64,000 bases of DNA from Janthinobacterium saanense (GTDB taxonomy: Bacteria; Pseudomonadota; Gammaproteobacteria; Burkholderiales; Burkholderiaceae_D): the NCBI RefSeq assembly GCF_014200675.1, contig NZ_JACHCI010000021.1:1-64000 (forward strand). Reading direction: 5' to 3'. The position numbers and the translations under genes were made by a program. Below are positions 27,102 through 34,716 of this stretch, one piece after another. The notes under the pieces are model-generated. The model was given only the letters and a program-made list of their open reading frames with translations. It did not search any database and had not been told where the DNA came from. Position 1 is the stretch's first letter. Each line of letters opens with the position of its first letter.

Positions 27102-27839
27102 ATGTTGAGTTCATACAAAAAACCATTCTTGCTGGCCTTGCTGACGGTCAGCCTGGCCGCCTGCGGTGACAAGAAAGAGGCCGCTAATCCAGCGCCTACC
27201 CTGGCCGATGCGACGGCGCCAAAAAGCGTGGAAGCGATCAAGCAGGAAGTGGTGCGCGCCGCGCTGCCGAAGGCGGACAAGTCCACGCCCGCCGCCAGCT
27301 ATCAGGAACTCACCAGCGGCAACCAGCTGATGTATTCCTACCTGTCGCTGGCGGCCATGCCCATCGATTACCCCAAGATCGCCGGCGTGGTGTCGTCCGA
27401 CTATGCGCGTTCCAGCGATGAATTCCACAAGAACGATTTGTTGAAGGCCTTGAAGCCGAAAATCGACGCTTCCGTGGCCCAGGCCGGTGCGCAGCGCTAT
27501 GTGCGCCTGAAGCTCGATAACCCGCTCAATAAATACGATTTCGAGCAAAAAGGTTTTCCACTGGACAGTTCACTGTGGGAATCGGGCTCGACGCGCTATT
27601 TCTTTGACAATCCTGTCTACAAGCTGAGCTTCAGCAATGGCGACGGTTTCCGCTACCTGAACGTGCCGGCCGAAGATGCGGCACGGAGCATCGAGGGCTT
27701 GCGCAGCAAATACCAGGCCTTGCAACTGGTGGTGTATGCGTTTGCGCAAGATGCCGATATCAGCCAGAACCTGGTGCGGGCGGAAATCGTCAAGGTCGAG
27801 CTGGTCGATAAAAAAGGCAATGTGTTAGCCACGCAATAA
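27102..27839 (+). CDS. lipoprotein of unknown function
   Basis: A 245-residue protein with a clear lipoprotein signal: LLTVSLAACGDKK, lipobox Cys at about 22 (LAAC). Asp at position +2 relative to Cys is not present directly (Gly-Asp follows), so the membrane destination is uncertain. The mature part has a Pro/Ala-rich linker and then a single domain (YQELTSGNQLMYSYLSLAAM, YVRLKLDNPLNKYDFEQKGF, RAEIVKVELVDKKGN), possibly of the DUF4852 type. A longer frame upstream overlaps the previous gene and is rejected. Likely co-transcribed with its neighbours. Confidence 0.75.
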   Translation: MLSSYKKPFLLALLTVSLAACGDKKEAANPAPTLADATAPKSVEAIKQEVVRAALPKADKSTPAASYQELTSGNQLMYSYLSLAAMPIDYPKIAGVVSSDYARSSDEFHKNDLLKALKPKIDASVAQAGAQRYVRLKLDNPLNKYDFEQKGFPLDSSLWESGSTRYFFDNPVYKLSFSNGDGFRYLNVPAEDAARSIEGLRSKYQALQLVVYAFAQDADISQNLVRAEIVKVELVDKKGNVLATQ

Positions 27840-27873
27840 AACTGCCGATTCCGGCACTGACCAAAGGATATCC

Positions 27874-28179
27874 ATGCATACACGTTTCACACACTGGGCC
27901 GTAGCTGCCGCCATGCTGGCGTTGACTGGCTGCACGACCGTTACTCCCAACAACATTCGCGAAGTCAATGAGCAGAATGTCAAAAGCTGCCGTTTTCTGG
28001 GCAATGTGAATGGCTCGGATGCCATTTTCATCGGTTTGAGCTCATCGATTGGCAGCAAGAACGCCAAGGCCAAGGCTTTGAACCAAGGCGTGAACCTGAA
28101 GGCCAGCGATATCGTCTGGAGCCAGCAGGGCACCAGCACCACCAATGAGTGGATAGGCAAGGCCTACGCCTGCCGCTAA
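27874..28179 (+). CDS. small lipoprotein, DUF4156-like
   Basis: A 101-residue lipoprotein with lipobox LTGC (Cys20). The mature part, with CRFLGNVNGSD and a C-terminal AYACR, keeps two further cysteines that may form a disulfide, and resembles the small DUF4156-type lipoproteins of Proteobacteria (family call tentative). AAAGGATATCC gives the ribosome-binding site, the same string used by the GST gene at 15983. It is followed within 2 bp by a large inverted repeat. Confidence 0.75.
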   Translation: MHTRFTHWAVAAAMLALTGCTTVTPNNIREVNEQNVKSCRFLGNVNGSDAIFIGLSSSIGSKNAKAKALNQGVNLKASDIVWSQQGTSTTNEWIGKAYACR

Positions 28180-28180
28180 G

Positions 28181-28301
28181 AACACCTGACAAAATCTACT
28201 GCGCGTCGGTATAGGCGGCCTGCGATGCTCACCGTACTATTCGTACGGCTCCGCTTCTCGGCCGCCTCTTCCTTCCGCTCGCTACGGTTTTGTCAGGTGT
28301 T
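28181..28301. repeat. 121-bp nested inverted repeat (structured element)
   Basis: Outer perfect 14-bp arms AACACCTGACAAAA (28181-28194) and TTTTGTCAGGTGTT (28288-28301) enclose two more nested pairs, AGGCGGC/GCCGCCT and CCGTAC/GTACGG, centred near 28237. All three pairs are collinear, so the whole element can fold as one long cruciform or RNA stem. It lies 1 bp after a stop codon. It resembles a MITE/REP-like dispersed element or an elaborate terminator. Confidence 0.7.
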
Positions 28302-28314
28302 GTCAATCGCTCAT

Positions 28315-28344
28315 CCGGGTCTGCCGTGCATGCTGCAGACCCGG
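28315..28344. repeat. GGGTCTG/CAGACCC hairpin
   Basis: Perfect 9-bp arms CCGGGTCTG and CAGACCCGG around a 12-nt loop. The core is shared with the palindrome at 5621-5679. It lies in the 308-bp gap before hsp20, 14 bp after the larger nested repeat. The rest of that gap (28345-28487) holds only the candidate hsp20 promoter. Confidence 0.5.
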
Positions 28345-28391
28345 CCAAAAAATATTTTGGCGACTGGGGCAAAAATCGCAATTTTCAAGGC

Positions 28392-28420
28392 CTTGAACGC
28401 AGGGCCATCGTCCTTAGATA
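28392..28420 (+). promoter_or_regulatory. possible heat-shock (sigma-32) promoter of hsp20
   Basis: CTTGAA at 28392-28397 fits a sigma-32 -35 element; 13 nt later TCCTTAGATA partly resembles the CCCCATnTA -10. The position (70 bp before the hsp20 ATG) is sensible, but the -10 match is weak. Confidence 0.3.
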
Positions 28421-28487
28421 GCTAGCAAGCGGATGCTCACGGTGAGGTCCGCGCCACTTATCGCTTACTTATTGAAGGATATTTACC

Positions 28488-28949
28488 ATGCGTACTTTTG
28501 ACCTTGCTCCCCTGTATCGTTCCGCCATCGGCTTTGACCGCCTGGCACAACTGCTCAACGAACAACGCGCCGATGCGCAACCGAGCTATCCTCCTTACAA
28601 CATCGAACTGGTGTCGGAAGATAAATACCGTATCGTGATGGCGCTGGCAGGCTTCAGCCGCGCCGAGATCGACATCATCACCGAACGCGACTCGCTGCAC
28701 GTCACGGGCCGCAAGCAGAAAGAGGGCGTCGAGCGCACTTTCTTGCACCGTGGCATCGCTGCCCGCGATTTCGAGCAGCGTTTCCAGCTGGCCAACCACG
28801 TGAAAGTCACGGGCGCCACGTTTGAAAACGGCATGCTGACCATCGACCTGGTGCGCGAAGTGCCGGAAGCGCTGAAACCGCGCAAGATCGAGATCGCCGA
28901 CGGCGCGGTAGCCAATGTCAGCGTGCTGGAGCAGCGCCAGGCAGCGTAA
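28488..28949 (+). CDS. Hsp20/alpha-crystallin family small heat-shock protein
   Basis: A 153-residue IbpA-type holdase that binds unfolding proteins and passes them to DnaK/ClpB. The alpha-crystallin domain (about 35-130) has YPPYNIELVSEDKYRIVMAL, FLHRGIAARDFEQRFQLA and FENGMLTIDLVREVPEA; the start MRTFDLAPLYRSAIGFDRL is typical of IbpA. The C-terminal IxI anchor is present as KIEI. GAAGGA precedes the ATG and a terminator follows. It stands alone, so it should be its own heat-inducible transcript. Confidence 0.95.
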   Translation: MRTFDLAPLYRSAIGFDRLAQLLNEQRADAQPSYPPYNIELVSEDKYRIVMALAGFSRAEIDIITERDSLHVTGRKQKEGVERTFLHRGIAARDFEQRFQLANHVKVTGATFENGMLTIDLVREVPEALKPRKIEIADGAVANVSVLEQRQAA

Positions 28950-29005
28950 TCATTCCATGTTGCAAGCATGCCCTGTCATGCGGTGACAGGGGCGTGCAGT
29001 AAAAT

Positions 29006-29032
29006 ACTGGCCGGTTTATCCGGCCAGTTTTA
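29006..29032 (+). terminator. Rho-independent terminator after hsp20
   Basis: ACTGGCCGG and CCGGCCAGT pair perfectly over 9 bp around a 5-nt loop, followed by TTTTA. It lies 57 nt after the hsp20 stop. Confidence 0.85.
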
Positions 29033-29196
29033 CATTCGGCCCCACATTTTATCTCTGATGTTGGCAGTATTAGGCCATGCTTAAAGGAAAAAAACGCTGC
29101 TTTATGCACACAAAAGCACACAAAATGTTAAGCACGGTCTAAGTCTGCTAGCCCAATATTGCACACATCAAAGTCTCATTAAATGAGGAGCAATTC

Positions 29197-30696
29197 ATGG
29201 ACAATCAGTCAACGACGCCATCTCTCGGCATCAAACGCACTGCAGCCGCGCTGGTCGCGATCAGTGTGCTGGGAGCCGGGGGCGCGATGATCGTGCATCA
29301 AAATTACGCTGGCGCCAACAGTGCGCCGGTCATCCCTGCGGCTGTCGCCCAGGTTCCTGCCGCCGCTGCGCCGCAAATGACGCTGCCCGATTTTAGCGAA
29401 ATTGCCGCCCGCAACAGCCCCGCCGTGGTCAATATCAGCGTGACGGGCAGCACCAAGGTCAGTGCCGATAGCAGCCAGGCCGGTACCGACGATTACGGCA
29501 CCGACCCGTTTTTTGAGTTTTTCCGCCGCTTCCAGGGTCCGCAAGGCGGACAGCGTGGCCGCGACGTGCCTACCCACGGCCTGGGTTCCGGTTTCATTGT
29601 CAGCCCGGACGGCGTCATCATGACCAATGCCCACGTGGTGCGCGATGCGCGTGAAGTGACCGTCAAGCTGAACGACCGCCGCGAATTCCGCGCCAAGGTG
29701 CTCGGTTCCGACCTGAAAACCGATATCGCGGTGCTGAAAATCGATGCCAGCAACCTGCCCGTGGTGCCGCTGGGCCACTCGAACGACTTGAAAGTGGGCG
29801 AATGGGTGCTGGCCATCGGTTCGCCGTACGGCTTCGACAGCACGGTGACGGCTGGTGTGGTCAGTGCCAAGGGCCGTTCCTTGCCCGACGATAGCAACGT
29901 ACCGTTTATCCAGACCGACGTGGCCGTCAATCCCGGCAACTCGGGCGGCCCGCTGTTCAACACACGCGGCGAAGTGGTCGGCATCAATTCGCAAATTTAC
30001 AGCCAGACGGGCGGCTTCCAAGGCTTGTCCTTTGCCATTCCGATCGACCTGGCTGGCCGTATCAAGGACCAGATCGTCGCCACCGGCAAGGCCAGCCATG
30101 CAAAACTGGGCGTGACGGTGCAGGAAGTGAACCAGGGCTTTGCCGATTCGTTCAAGCTGGCCACGCCGGAAGGCGCGCTGGTGGCCAATGTGGAACGCGG
30201 CAGCCCGGCCGACAAGGCTGGCTTGAAATCGGGCGACGTGATCCGCAAGATGAATGGCCAGCGCATCATCGCCTCGGGCGACTTGCCTGCCATGGTGGGT
30301 GTCGCCTTGCCTGGCGACAAGATCAACCTCGATGTCTGGCGCGACGGCAAGATCGTTACCTTGTCCGCCACCCTGGGCAATGCGGCCGACAAGGTGGCCG
30401 ACGTGGCAGAAAACAATGGTATTGCAGGCAAGGTACGCCTGGGCCTGGCCTTGCGTCCCCTGCAATCGCAAGAAAAGCGCGAAGCAGGCATCAGCGCCGG
30501 CTTGCTGGTGGAAGACGCCGGCGGCGCGGCGGCAAATGCGGGGGTACAGCCGGGCGACGTGTTATTGTCGGTCAATGGCCACCCTGTCAACACGGTCGAG
30601 CAGGTGCGCGAGGTCGTCGACAAGTCCGCCAAGTCGGTGGCCTTGCTGATACAGCGCGGCCCGGATAAGATATTTATTCCGGTACGGCTGGGTTGA
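29197..30696 (+). CDS. degQ: DegP/DegQ-type periplasmic serine protease with two PDZ domains
   Basis: A 499-residue HtrA protease for envelope protein quality control. An N-terminal hydrophobic segment (about 15-33) exports or anchors it. The catalytic triad is His146 (MTNAHVV), Asp176 (LKTDIAVL) and Ser249 (NPGNSGGPL). Two PDZ domains follow (about 295-385 and 410-495), each with its ligand-groove signature. GAGGAG is the ribosome-binding site. The response regulator and kinase genes follow 37 bp downstream, an arrangement often seen with MucD/DegQ in Betaproteobacteria. The DegP versus DegQ name is by resemblance. Confidence 0.93.
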   Translation: MDNQSTTPSLGIKRTAAALVAISVLGAGGAMIVHQNYAGANSAPVIPAAVAQVPAAAAPQMTLPDFSEIAARNSPAVVNISVTGSTKVSADSSQAGTDDYGTDPFFEFFRRFQGPQGGQRGRDVPTHGLGSGFIVSPDGVIMTNAHVVRDAREVTVKLNDRREFRAKVLGSDLKTDIAVLKIDASNLPVVPLGHSNDLKVGEWVLAIGSPYGFDSTVTAGVVSAKGRSLPDDSNVPFIQTDVAVNPGNSGGPLFNTRGEVVGINSQIYSQTGGFQGLSFAIPIDLAGRIKDQIVATGKASHAKLGVTVQEVNQGFADSFKLATPEGALVANVERGSPADKAGLKSGDVIRKMNGQRIIASGDLPAMVGVALPGDKINLDVWRDGKIVTLSATLGNAADKVADVAENNGIAGKVRLGLALRPLQSQEKREAGISAGLLVEDAGGAAANAGVQPGDVLLSVNGHPVNTVEQVREVVDKSAKSVALLIQRGPDKIFIPVRLG

Positions 30697-30733
30697 TTGA
30701 GAATAAAGAGAATACGAGAACAAGGAGTAGGGC

Positions 30734-31393
30734 ATGCGCTTATTGCTGGTAGAAGATGACACGATGATCGGCGAGGTGGTGCTCGATCTGTTGCGGGCCG
30801 AGCATTACGCGGTGGACTGGGTCAAGGATGGCGACATGGCCGATACGGCCCTGCAGACACAGACCTATGACCTGGTGCTGCTGGACCTGGGCTTGCCGCG
30901 CAAGGATGGCCTCGAAGTGCTGCGCTCGATGCGCTTGCGCAAACTCGATACGCCGGTGCTGGTCGCCACGGCGCGCGACGCCATCGAACAGCGTATCGCC
31001 GGGCTGGACGCGGGCGCCGACGATTATGTGCTCAAGCCGTATGACCTCGACGAACTGCTGGCGCGCATCCGTGCATTGCTGCGGCGTGCCTCCGGCCGTC
31101 CGGAACCGGTGTTTGAACACCAGGGCGTTTCCATCAATCCTTTGACGCGCGAAGTGATTGCCGAAGGCCATCCGGTCAACCTGTCGGCCCGCGAATGGGC
31201 GGTGTTAGAGGCGCTGATTGCGCGCCCCGGCATCGTGCTGTCGCGCGCCCAGCTGGAAGAAAAGCTGTACAGCTGGAAGGATGAAGTCAACAGCAACGCG
31301 GTCGAAGTGTATATCCACGGCTTGCGCAAAAAACTGGGCAGCGAATTGATACAGAACGTGCGCGGCCTGGGTTATATGGTACCGAAGGCGTGA
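30734..31393 (+). CDS. OmpR/PhoB-family response regulator (QseB/PmrA-like)
   Basis: A 219-residue DNA-binding response regulator. The receiver domain (1-115) has the acidic pair Asp8/Asp9, phospho-acceptor Asp51 in LVLLDLGLPRKDG, Thr in VATARD and the conserved Lys in VLKPYDLDEL. A winged-helix domain follows (about 125-219: LSAREWAVLEALI, VEVYIHGLRKKLG). Its stop overlaps the GTG start of the kinase gene by 4 nt, so the two are coupled. With degQ upstream it probably senses envelope or cation stress (inference). Confidence 0.93.
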   Translation: MRLLLVEDDTMIGEVVLDLLRAEHYAVDWVKDGDMADTALQTQTYDLVLLDLGLPRKDGLEVLRSMRLRKLDTPVLVATARDAIEQRIAGLDAGADDYVLKPYDLDELLARIRALLRRASGRPEPVFEHQGVSINPLTREVIAEGHPVNLSAREWAVLEALIARPGIVLSRAQLEEKLYSWKDEVNSNAVEVYIHGLRKKLGSELIQNVRGLGYMVPKA

Positions 31394-32730
31394 AGGTTAC
31401 GGTAAAGGTCACCCACTCGCTGCGCGGCCGCCTGCTGTGGTTCCTGCTGGCGGCCATCATCATGGCGGCCCTGGCGCAAGCCTCGATCGCCTACCGCAGC
31501 GCGCTGTACGACGCCGACCAGATTTTCGACTACCACATGCAGCAGATGGCGCTGTCGCTGCGCTCCGGCGCGCCGCTGGCCAATCACGCCGAGGCCTTGC
31601 CGGCCGACCCCGTCAACAACGACATGGTGGTGCAGGTCTGGACGCCGGACGGGGTGCAGGTGTTCCGTTCGATTACCCGCGCCGAACTGCCGCAGCGCGC
31701 CGTGCTGGGCTTTTCCAATGTAAAGGCCAACGGCACGACCTACCGTATCTTCTCCGTGCAAACCAGTTCCCAGACCGTGCAGATCGCGCAGGACATGGCC
31801 GTGCGCAAGCGCATGGCCGGTAGCCTGGCGCTGCGCACGGTGGGTCCGATTGCGCTGATGGCGCCGATTCTGATGCTGGTGGTGTGGTGGGTGGTCAGCG
31901 GTTCGCTGGCACCCGTGTCACGCGTGCGCAAGCAGGTGGCGGCGCGCCAGGCCGACGATCTGTCGCCAGTCTCCGAAGCGGGCTTGCCCGATGAAGTGCG
32001 CCCGCTGGTGCATGAATTGAACCTGCTGTTCGGGCGCGTGAAAACGGCGTTCGACGCACAGCAGCATTTCGTTGCCGACGCGGCCCATGAATTGCGCACG
32101 CCGCTGGCGGCGTTGAAGCTGCAGGTATTGAGCCTGGAGCGCGCCGAATCGGAAGAAAAACGCAGTCTGGCCATTTCCAGGGTCAGCGGCGGCATCGAGC
32201 GGGCCACGCGCCTGGTTGAGCAACTGCTGGTGCTGGCCCGCCAGGAAGCGAGCGCCGCCAGCGGCGACCAGCTGCAGCAGGTGGACTTGAACGATGTCGT
32301 CAAGCGTGCGCTGGGCGACATGGCCGGCGTGGCGCAGGCGCGCAAGATCGACCTGGGCCTGTACCATATGGACCCGGCCAGCGCCGCCGGCCAGGCCGAT
32401 GCCTTGAATATCCTGCTGCGCAACCTGGTCGACAACGCCATCAAGTACACGCCGCAGGGCGGCACGGTCGATATCGACTTGCGCGCGACACCGGCTGGCG
32501 TGGTCCTGTCGGTGGAAGACAGCGGCCCCGGCATCCCGCCCGAAGAGCGCGAGCGCGTCTTCAGCCGCTTTTACCGCGTGCCTGGCACGGACGCCAATGG
32601 CAGCGGCCTGGGCCTGGCCATCATCAAGGCCATCGCCGAACGCCACGGCGCGCGCCTGGTGCTGGATAAATCCGAACGCCTGGGCGGCTTGTGCGTGCGC
32701 CTGGAGTTTCCTGCGCCGGTCAAGAAATAA
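31390..32730 (+). CDS. sensor histidine kinase (QseC/PmrB-like)
   Basis: A 446-residue membrane kinase with GTG start. Two membrane segments (about 14-34 and 150-172) flank a roughly 115-residue periplasmic sensor region of the 2CSK_N type. The cytoplasmic part has a HAMP-like linker, the HisKA phospho-acceptor His233 in FVADAAHELRTPL, and a HATPase domain with the N box LLRNLVDNAIKYTP, G1 VEDSGPGIPPEE and G2 GSGLGLAIIK. Partner is the response regulator immediately upstream. The signal is unknown; the periplasmic region has no recognisable metal-binding EXXE motif. Confidence 0.93.
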   Translation: MKVTVKVTHSLRGRLLWFLLAAIIMAALAQASIAYRSALYDADQIFDYHMQQMALSLRSGAPLANHAEALPADPVNNDMVVQVWTPDGVQVFRSITRAELPQRAVLGFSNVKANGTTYRIFSVQTSSQTVQIAQDMAVRKRMAGSLALRTVGPIALMAPILMLVVWWVVSGSLAPVSRVRKQVAARQADDLSPVSEAGLPDEVRPLVHELNLLFGRVKTAFDAQQHFVADAAHELRTPLAALKLQVLSLERAESEEKRSLAISRVSGGIERATRLVEQLLVLARQEASAASGDQLQQVDLNDVVKRALGDMAGVAQARKIDLGLYHMDPASAAGQADALNILLRNLVDNAIKYTPQGGTVDIDLRATPAGVVLSVEDSGPGIPPEERERVFSRFYRVPGTDANGSGLGLAIIKAIAERHGARLVLDKSERLGGLCVRLEFPAPVKK

Positions 32731-32781
32731 GGTTTTTGGGCTTGAACCGGCCTGATCTTCCGTGATCTTTGCCTGTGCGCA

Positions 32782-32810
32782 TTGACGTGGCAACGCCATC
32801 CCTATATTGT
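32782..32810 (+). promoter_or_regulatory. sigma-70 promoter of the CoaD-HD gene
   Basis: TTGACG (32782-32787) and TATTGT (32805-32810) are separated by exactly 17 bp and lie 38 bp before the ATG, with GTAGGGAG as ribosome-binding site. This gives the gene its own transcript, separate from the kinase. Confidence 0.65.
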
Positions 32811-32848
32811 CTGCGCAATAATAGCAGCCAGTGTAGGGAGCAAGCAGC

Positions 32849-33985
32849 ATGAAGAAGATCGGATTTTCAGGAACCCTGGACCCCATTACCAACGGCCATA
32901 TGTGGGTGATCGGCGAGGCGCGTTCGCTGGCCGACGAGGTGATCGTTTTCCTGTCGCAGAACCCGGCCAAGAAACCGCAGTTTCCCGCCGAAGACCGCAA
33001 ACGCATCATCGAGCAGAGCGCGCGTGCCTGTGGCTGGGACAATGTGCAGGTGGTCATCGTCAAGGGCGACTACACGGCGCGGGCAGCCAAAAAATACGGT
33101 TGCGATTATCTGATACGCGGTATTCGCACGACCGCCGATTTCGACTATGAAAACCTGATCCAGCAAACCAATGTGGACGTGCTGGCGGGCGCCAAGACCA
33201 TCTTCGTGATGCCGCCGCGCGACCTGGGTTCGGTCAGCTCCAGCTTTGTCAAAGCGCTGGAAGGCCCGGTCGGCTGGAACTGGACCATGAAAAAATTCGT
33301 GCCTGCCGCTGCCTATCAGGCCTGGATACTCGACTGGCTGCGCAAGGAATGGGATACCTTGTGGACCGGCTCCGGCGAGGCCGGGCTGGCCCTGGCCGCA
33401 GACTGGTTTGCCCGCCTGACGGGGCCGCAAGCCTATGGCGGCGCCGAGCGCCATTATCACAACCTCGACCACCTGGTGCACGGCTTGTCCGAGCTGCGCG
33501 TGTGGGCCGACAATACGGGCGCGTCCAGACGCGACAGCGCCATCGCCAAAAAAGCCTTCTGGTTCCACGATGCCGTCTACGGCCACGAGGACGACGCCCT
33601 GTTTTCCAGTGAAGAAGCCAGCGCCCAGCTGTGGCTGGCCAGCGGTCTCGATGCCGGCGACAACGCCGACGTGGCGCAGCTGATACGCGCCACCGACCAC
33701 TTCCAGGGCCCGTCGATTCAGCATCCCCTGAAAGACGTCATCCTCAGCGCCGACCTGGCCATCCTGGGCCAGGACGAAGAAGTCTACGACGCCTACACCG
33801 CCGCCATCGCGCGTGAGTATGGGCACGTCGACCCTGTACGCTTCAATGAGCAGCGCAGCCTGGCCCTGCAGCATCTGCGCGCCAAGGCGCAGGCAGGCCA
33901 GCTGTTTGGCGACGACTATTTCTCGGGGCAGTACAACCAGCGGGCAGTGGAGAATATGCAGCGCGAGATCGCTGGCCTGGCGTAG
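32849..33985 (+). CDS. CoaD-like adenylyltransferase fused to an HD-type phosphohydrolase
   Basis: A 378-residue fusion. Residues 1-158 match phosphopantetheine adenylyltransferase: GTLDPITNGH with Thr9 and His17, NPAKKPQF, YLIRGIRTTADFDYE (88-101) and VSSSFVK (129-135). Residues about 165-378 are a predicted HD-superfamily metal-dependent phosphohydrolase: RHYHNLDHL (His202, His204, His208), FWFHDAVY (His240-Asp241) and ILSADLAIL (Asp302). Normal CoaD is about 160 residues and is usually found beside rsmD, so this is probably an additional enzyme. The nucleotidyl-transferase and the HD hydrolase may act on one metabolite in sequence. Both active sites look intact; substrate unknown. Confidence 0.85.
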   Translation: MKKIGFSGTLDPITNGHMWVIGEARSLADEVIVFLSQNPAKKPQFPAEDRKRIIEQSARACGWDNVQVVIVKGDYTARAAKKYGCDYLIRGIRTTADFDYENLIQQTNVDVLAGAKTIFVMPPRDLGSVSSSFVKALEGPVGWNWTMKKFVPAAAYQAWILDWLRKEWDTLWTGSGEAGLALAADWFARLTGPQAYGGAERHYHNLDHLVHGLSELRVWADNTGASRRDSAIAKKAFWFHDAVYGHEDDALFSSEEASAQLWLASGLDAGDNADVAQLIRATDHFQGPSIQHPLKDVILSADLAILGQDEEVYDAYTAAIAREYGHVDPVRFNEQRSLALQHLRAKAQAGQLFGDDYFSGQYNQRAVENMQREIAGLA

Positions 33986-34012
33986 GCGTGAGGTAGTTGC
34001 GAGAATATTTAC

Positions 34013-34073
34013 CCCAACGGCGAAAGTGCCGGGGTCGGACCCTGAGGGTCCGACCCCAGTCTTTGCCGTTGGG
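34013..34073. repeat. 61-bp GGGGTC-type palindrome, probable bidirectional terminator
   Basis: Outer arms CCCAACGGC and GCCGTTGGG enclose a second pair, GGGGTCGGACCCT and its partner around 34048. It sits between two convergent genes (stops at 33985 and 34091). The core is shared with the elements at 5621-5679 and 28315-28344. Confidence 0.65.
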
Positions 34074-34090
34074 CTTTAGCTAGCAGATAG

Positions 34091-34693
34091 CTACTTGTTA
34101 GCAGCCCAGGCCAGCGCATCTTCCAGCCTGTCATTGCCCCAGAATAGTTCGTCGCCGCTGATGAAATTGGGCGCGCCGAACAGGCCCCGAGCTTGCGCCT
34201 GCTCCGTCTGGCGGCGCAGGCGCAGCTTGTTTTCGTTCGTCAAGGCCAGCGCCAGGATGGCTGGCGCATCGAGGCCCAGCTCCGTCAGCGCTTCGCTGAC
34301 CGCTGTTGCATTGTCGATATCGCGGTCCTCGGCAAAATTCATCGTCATCATGCGGCGCGTAAATGCTGCGGCCCAGCCCTGGTCCGCCCCTATCAGCGCT
34401 ACGCGCATAGTCAGCAGGGCGGTGCGGGGAAAGCTTGTAGGCTGCCGCCATGGCAAGCCATACTTTTCGCACAGGCGGGCCATGTCGCGCCAGGCATAGT
34501 CGCCCTTGAGTTTTTGCAGCACGAACGGTGAAGTTTCCCAACCCAGCGCCTGGAAGACGACGCCGAGCAGGAAAGGCTTCCAGATGATCTCGACGTTCTT
34601 TTCACGCGCCAGCGCTTCGATGCGCATGGCGCTCAGGTAGCTGTAATTGCTGCCGAAATCAAACCAGAATTCGAGTGTATTTGCCGTATGCAT
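34091..34693 (-). CDS. 2-hydroxychromene-2-carboxylate isomerase family (DsbA-like fold)
   Basis: A 200-residue protein of the HCCA isomerase/kappa-GST group. It has the N-terminal FWFDFGSNYSYLSAMRIE, where Ser replaces the DsbA Cys as in HCCA isomerases, the central helical insert, and the C-terminal GLFGAPNFISGDELFWGNDRLEDAL with the cis-Pro loop. Known members are glutathione-dependent isomerases in aromatic degradation; here no other such genes are present, so the substrate is open. It lies 23 bp downstream of the LysR gene and is probably co-transcribed with it. AAGAAAG is the ribosome-binding site. Confidence 0.88.
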   Translation of the reverse strand: MHTANTLEFWFDFGSNYSYLSAMRIEALAREKNVEIIWKPFLLGVVFQALGWETSPFVLQKLKGDYAWRDMARLCEKYGLPWRQPTSFPRTALLTMRVALIGADQGWAAAFTRRMMTMNFAEDRDIDNATAVSEALTELGLDAPAILALALTNENKLRLRRQTEQAQARGLFGAPNFISGDELFWGNDRLEDALAWAANK

Positions 34694-34716
34694 GTGCGCT
34701 TTCTTTTCTGTATAAG

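Noticed and set aside
28300..28487. ROSE-type RNA thermometer before hsp20
   Set aside because: TCCTT at 28411 could pair with the AAGGA ribosome-binding site, but no extended conserved ROSE hairpin could be drawn; needs folding by computer.
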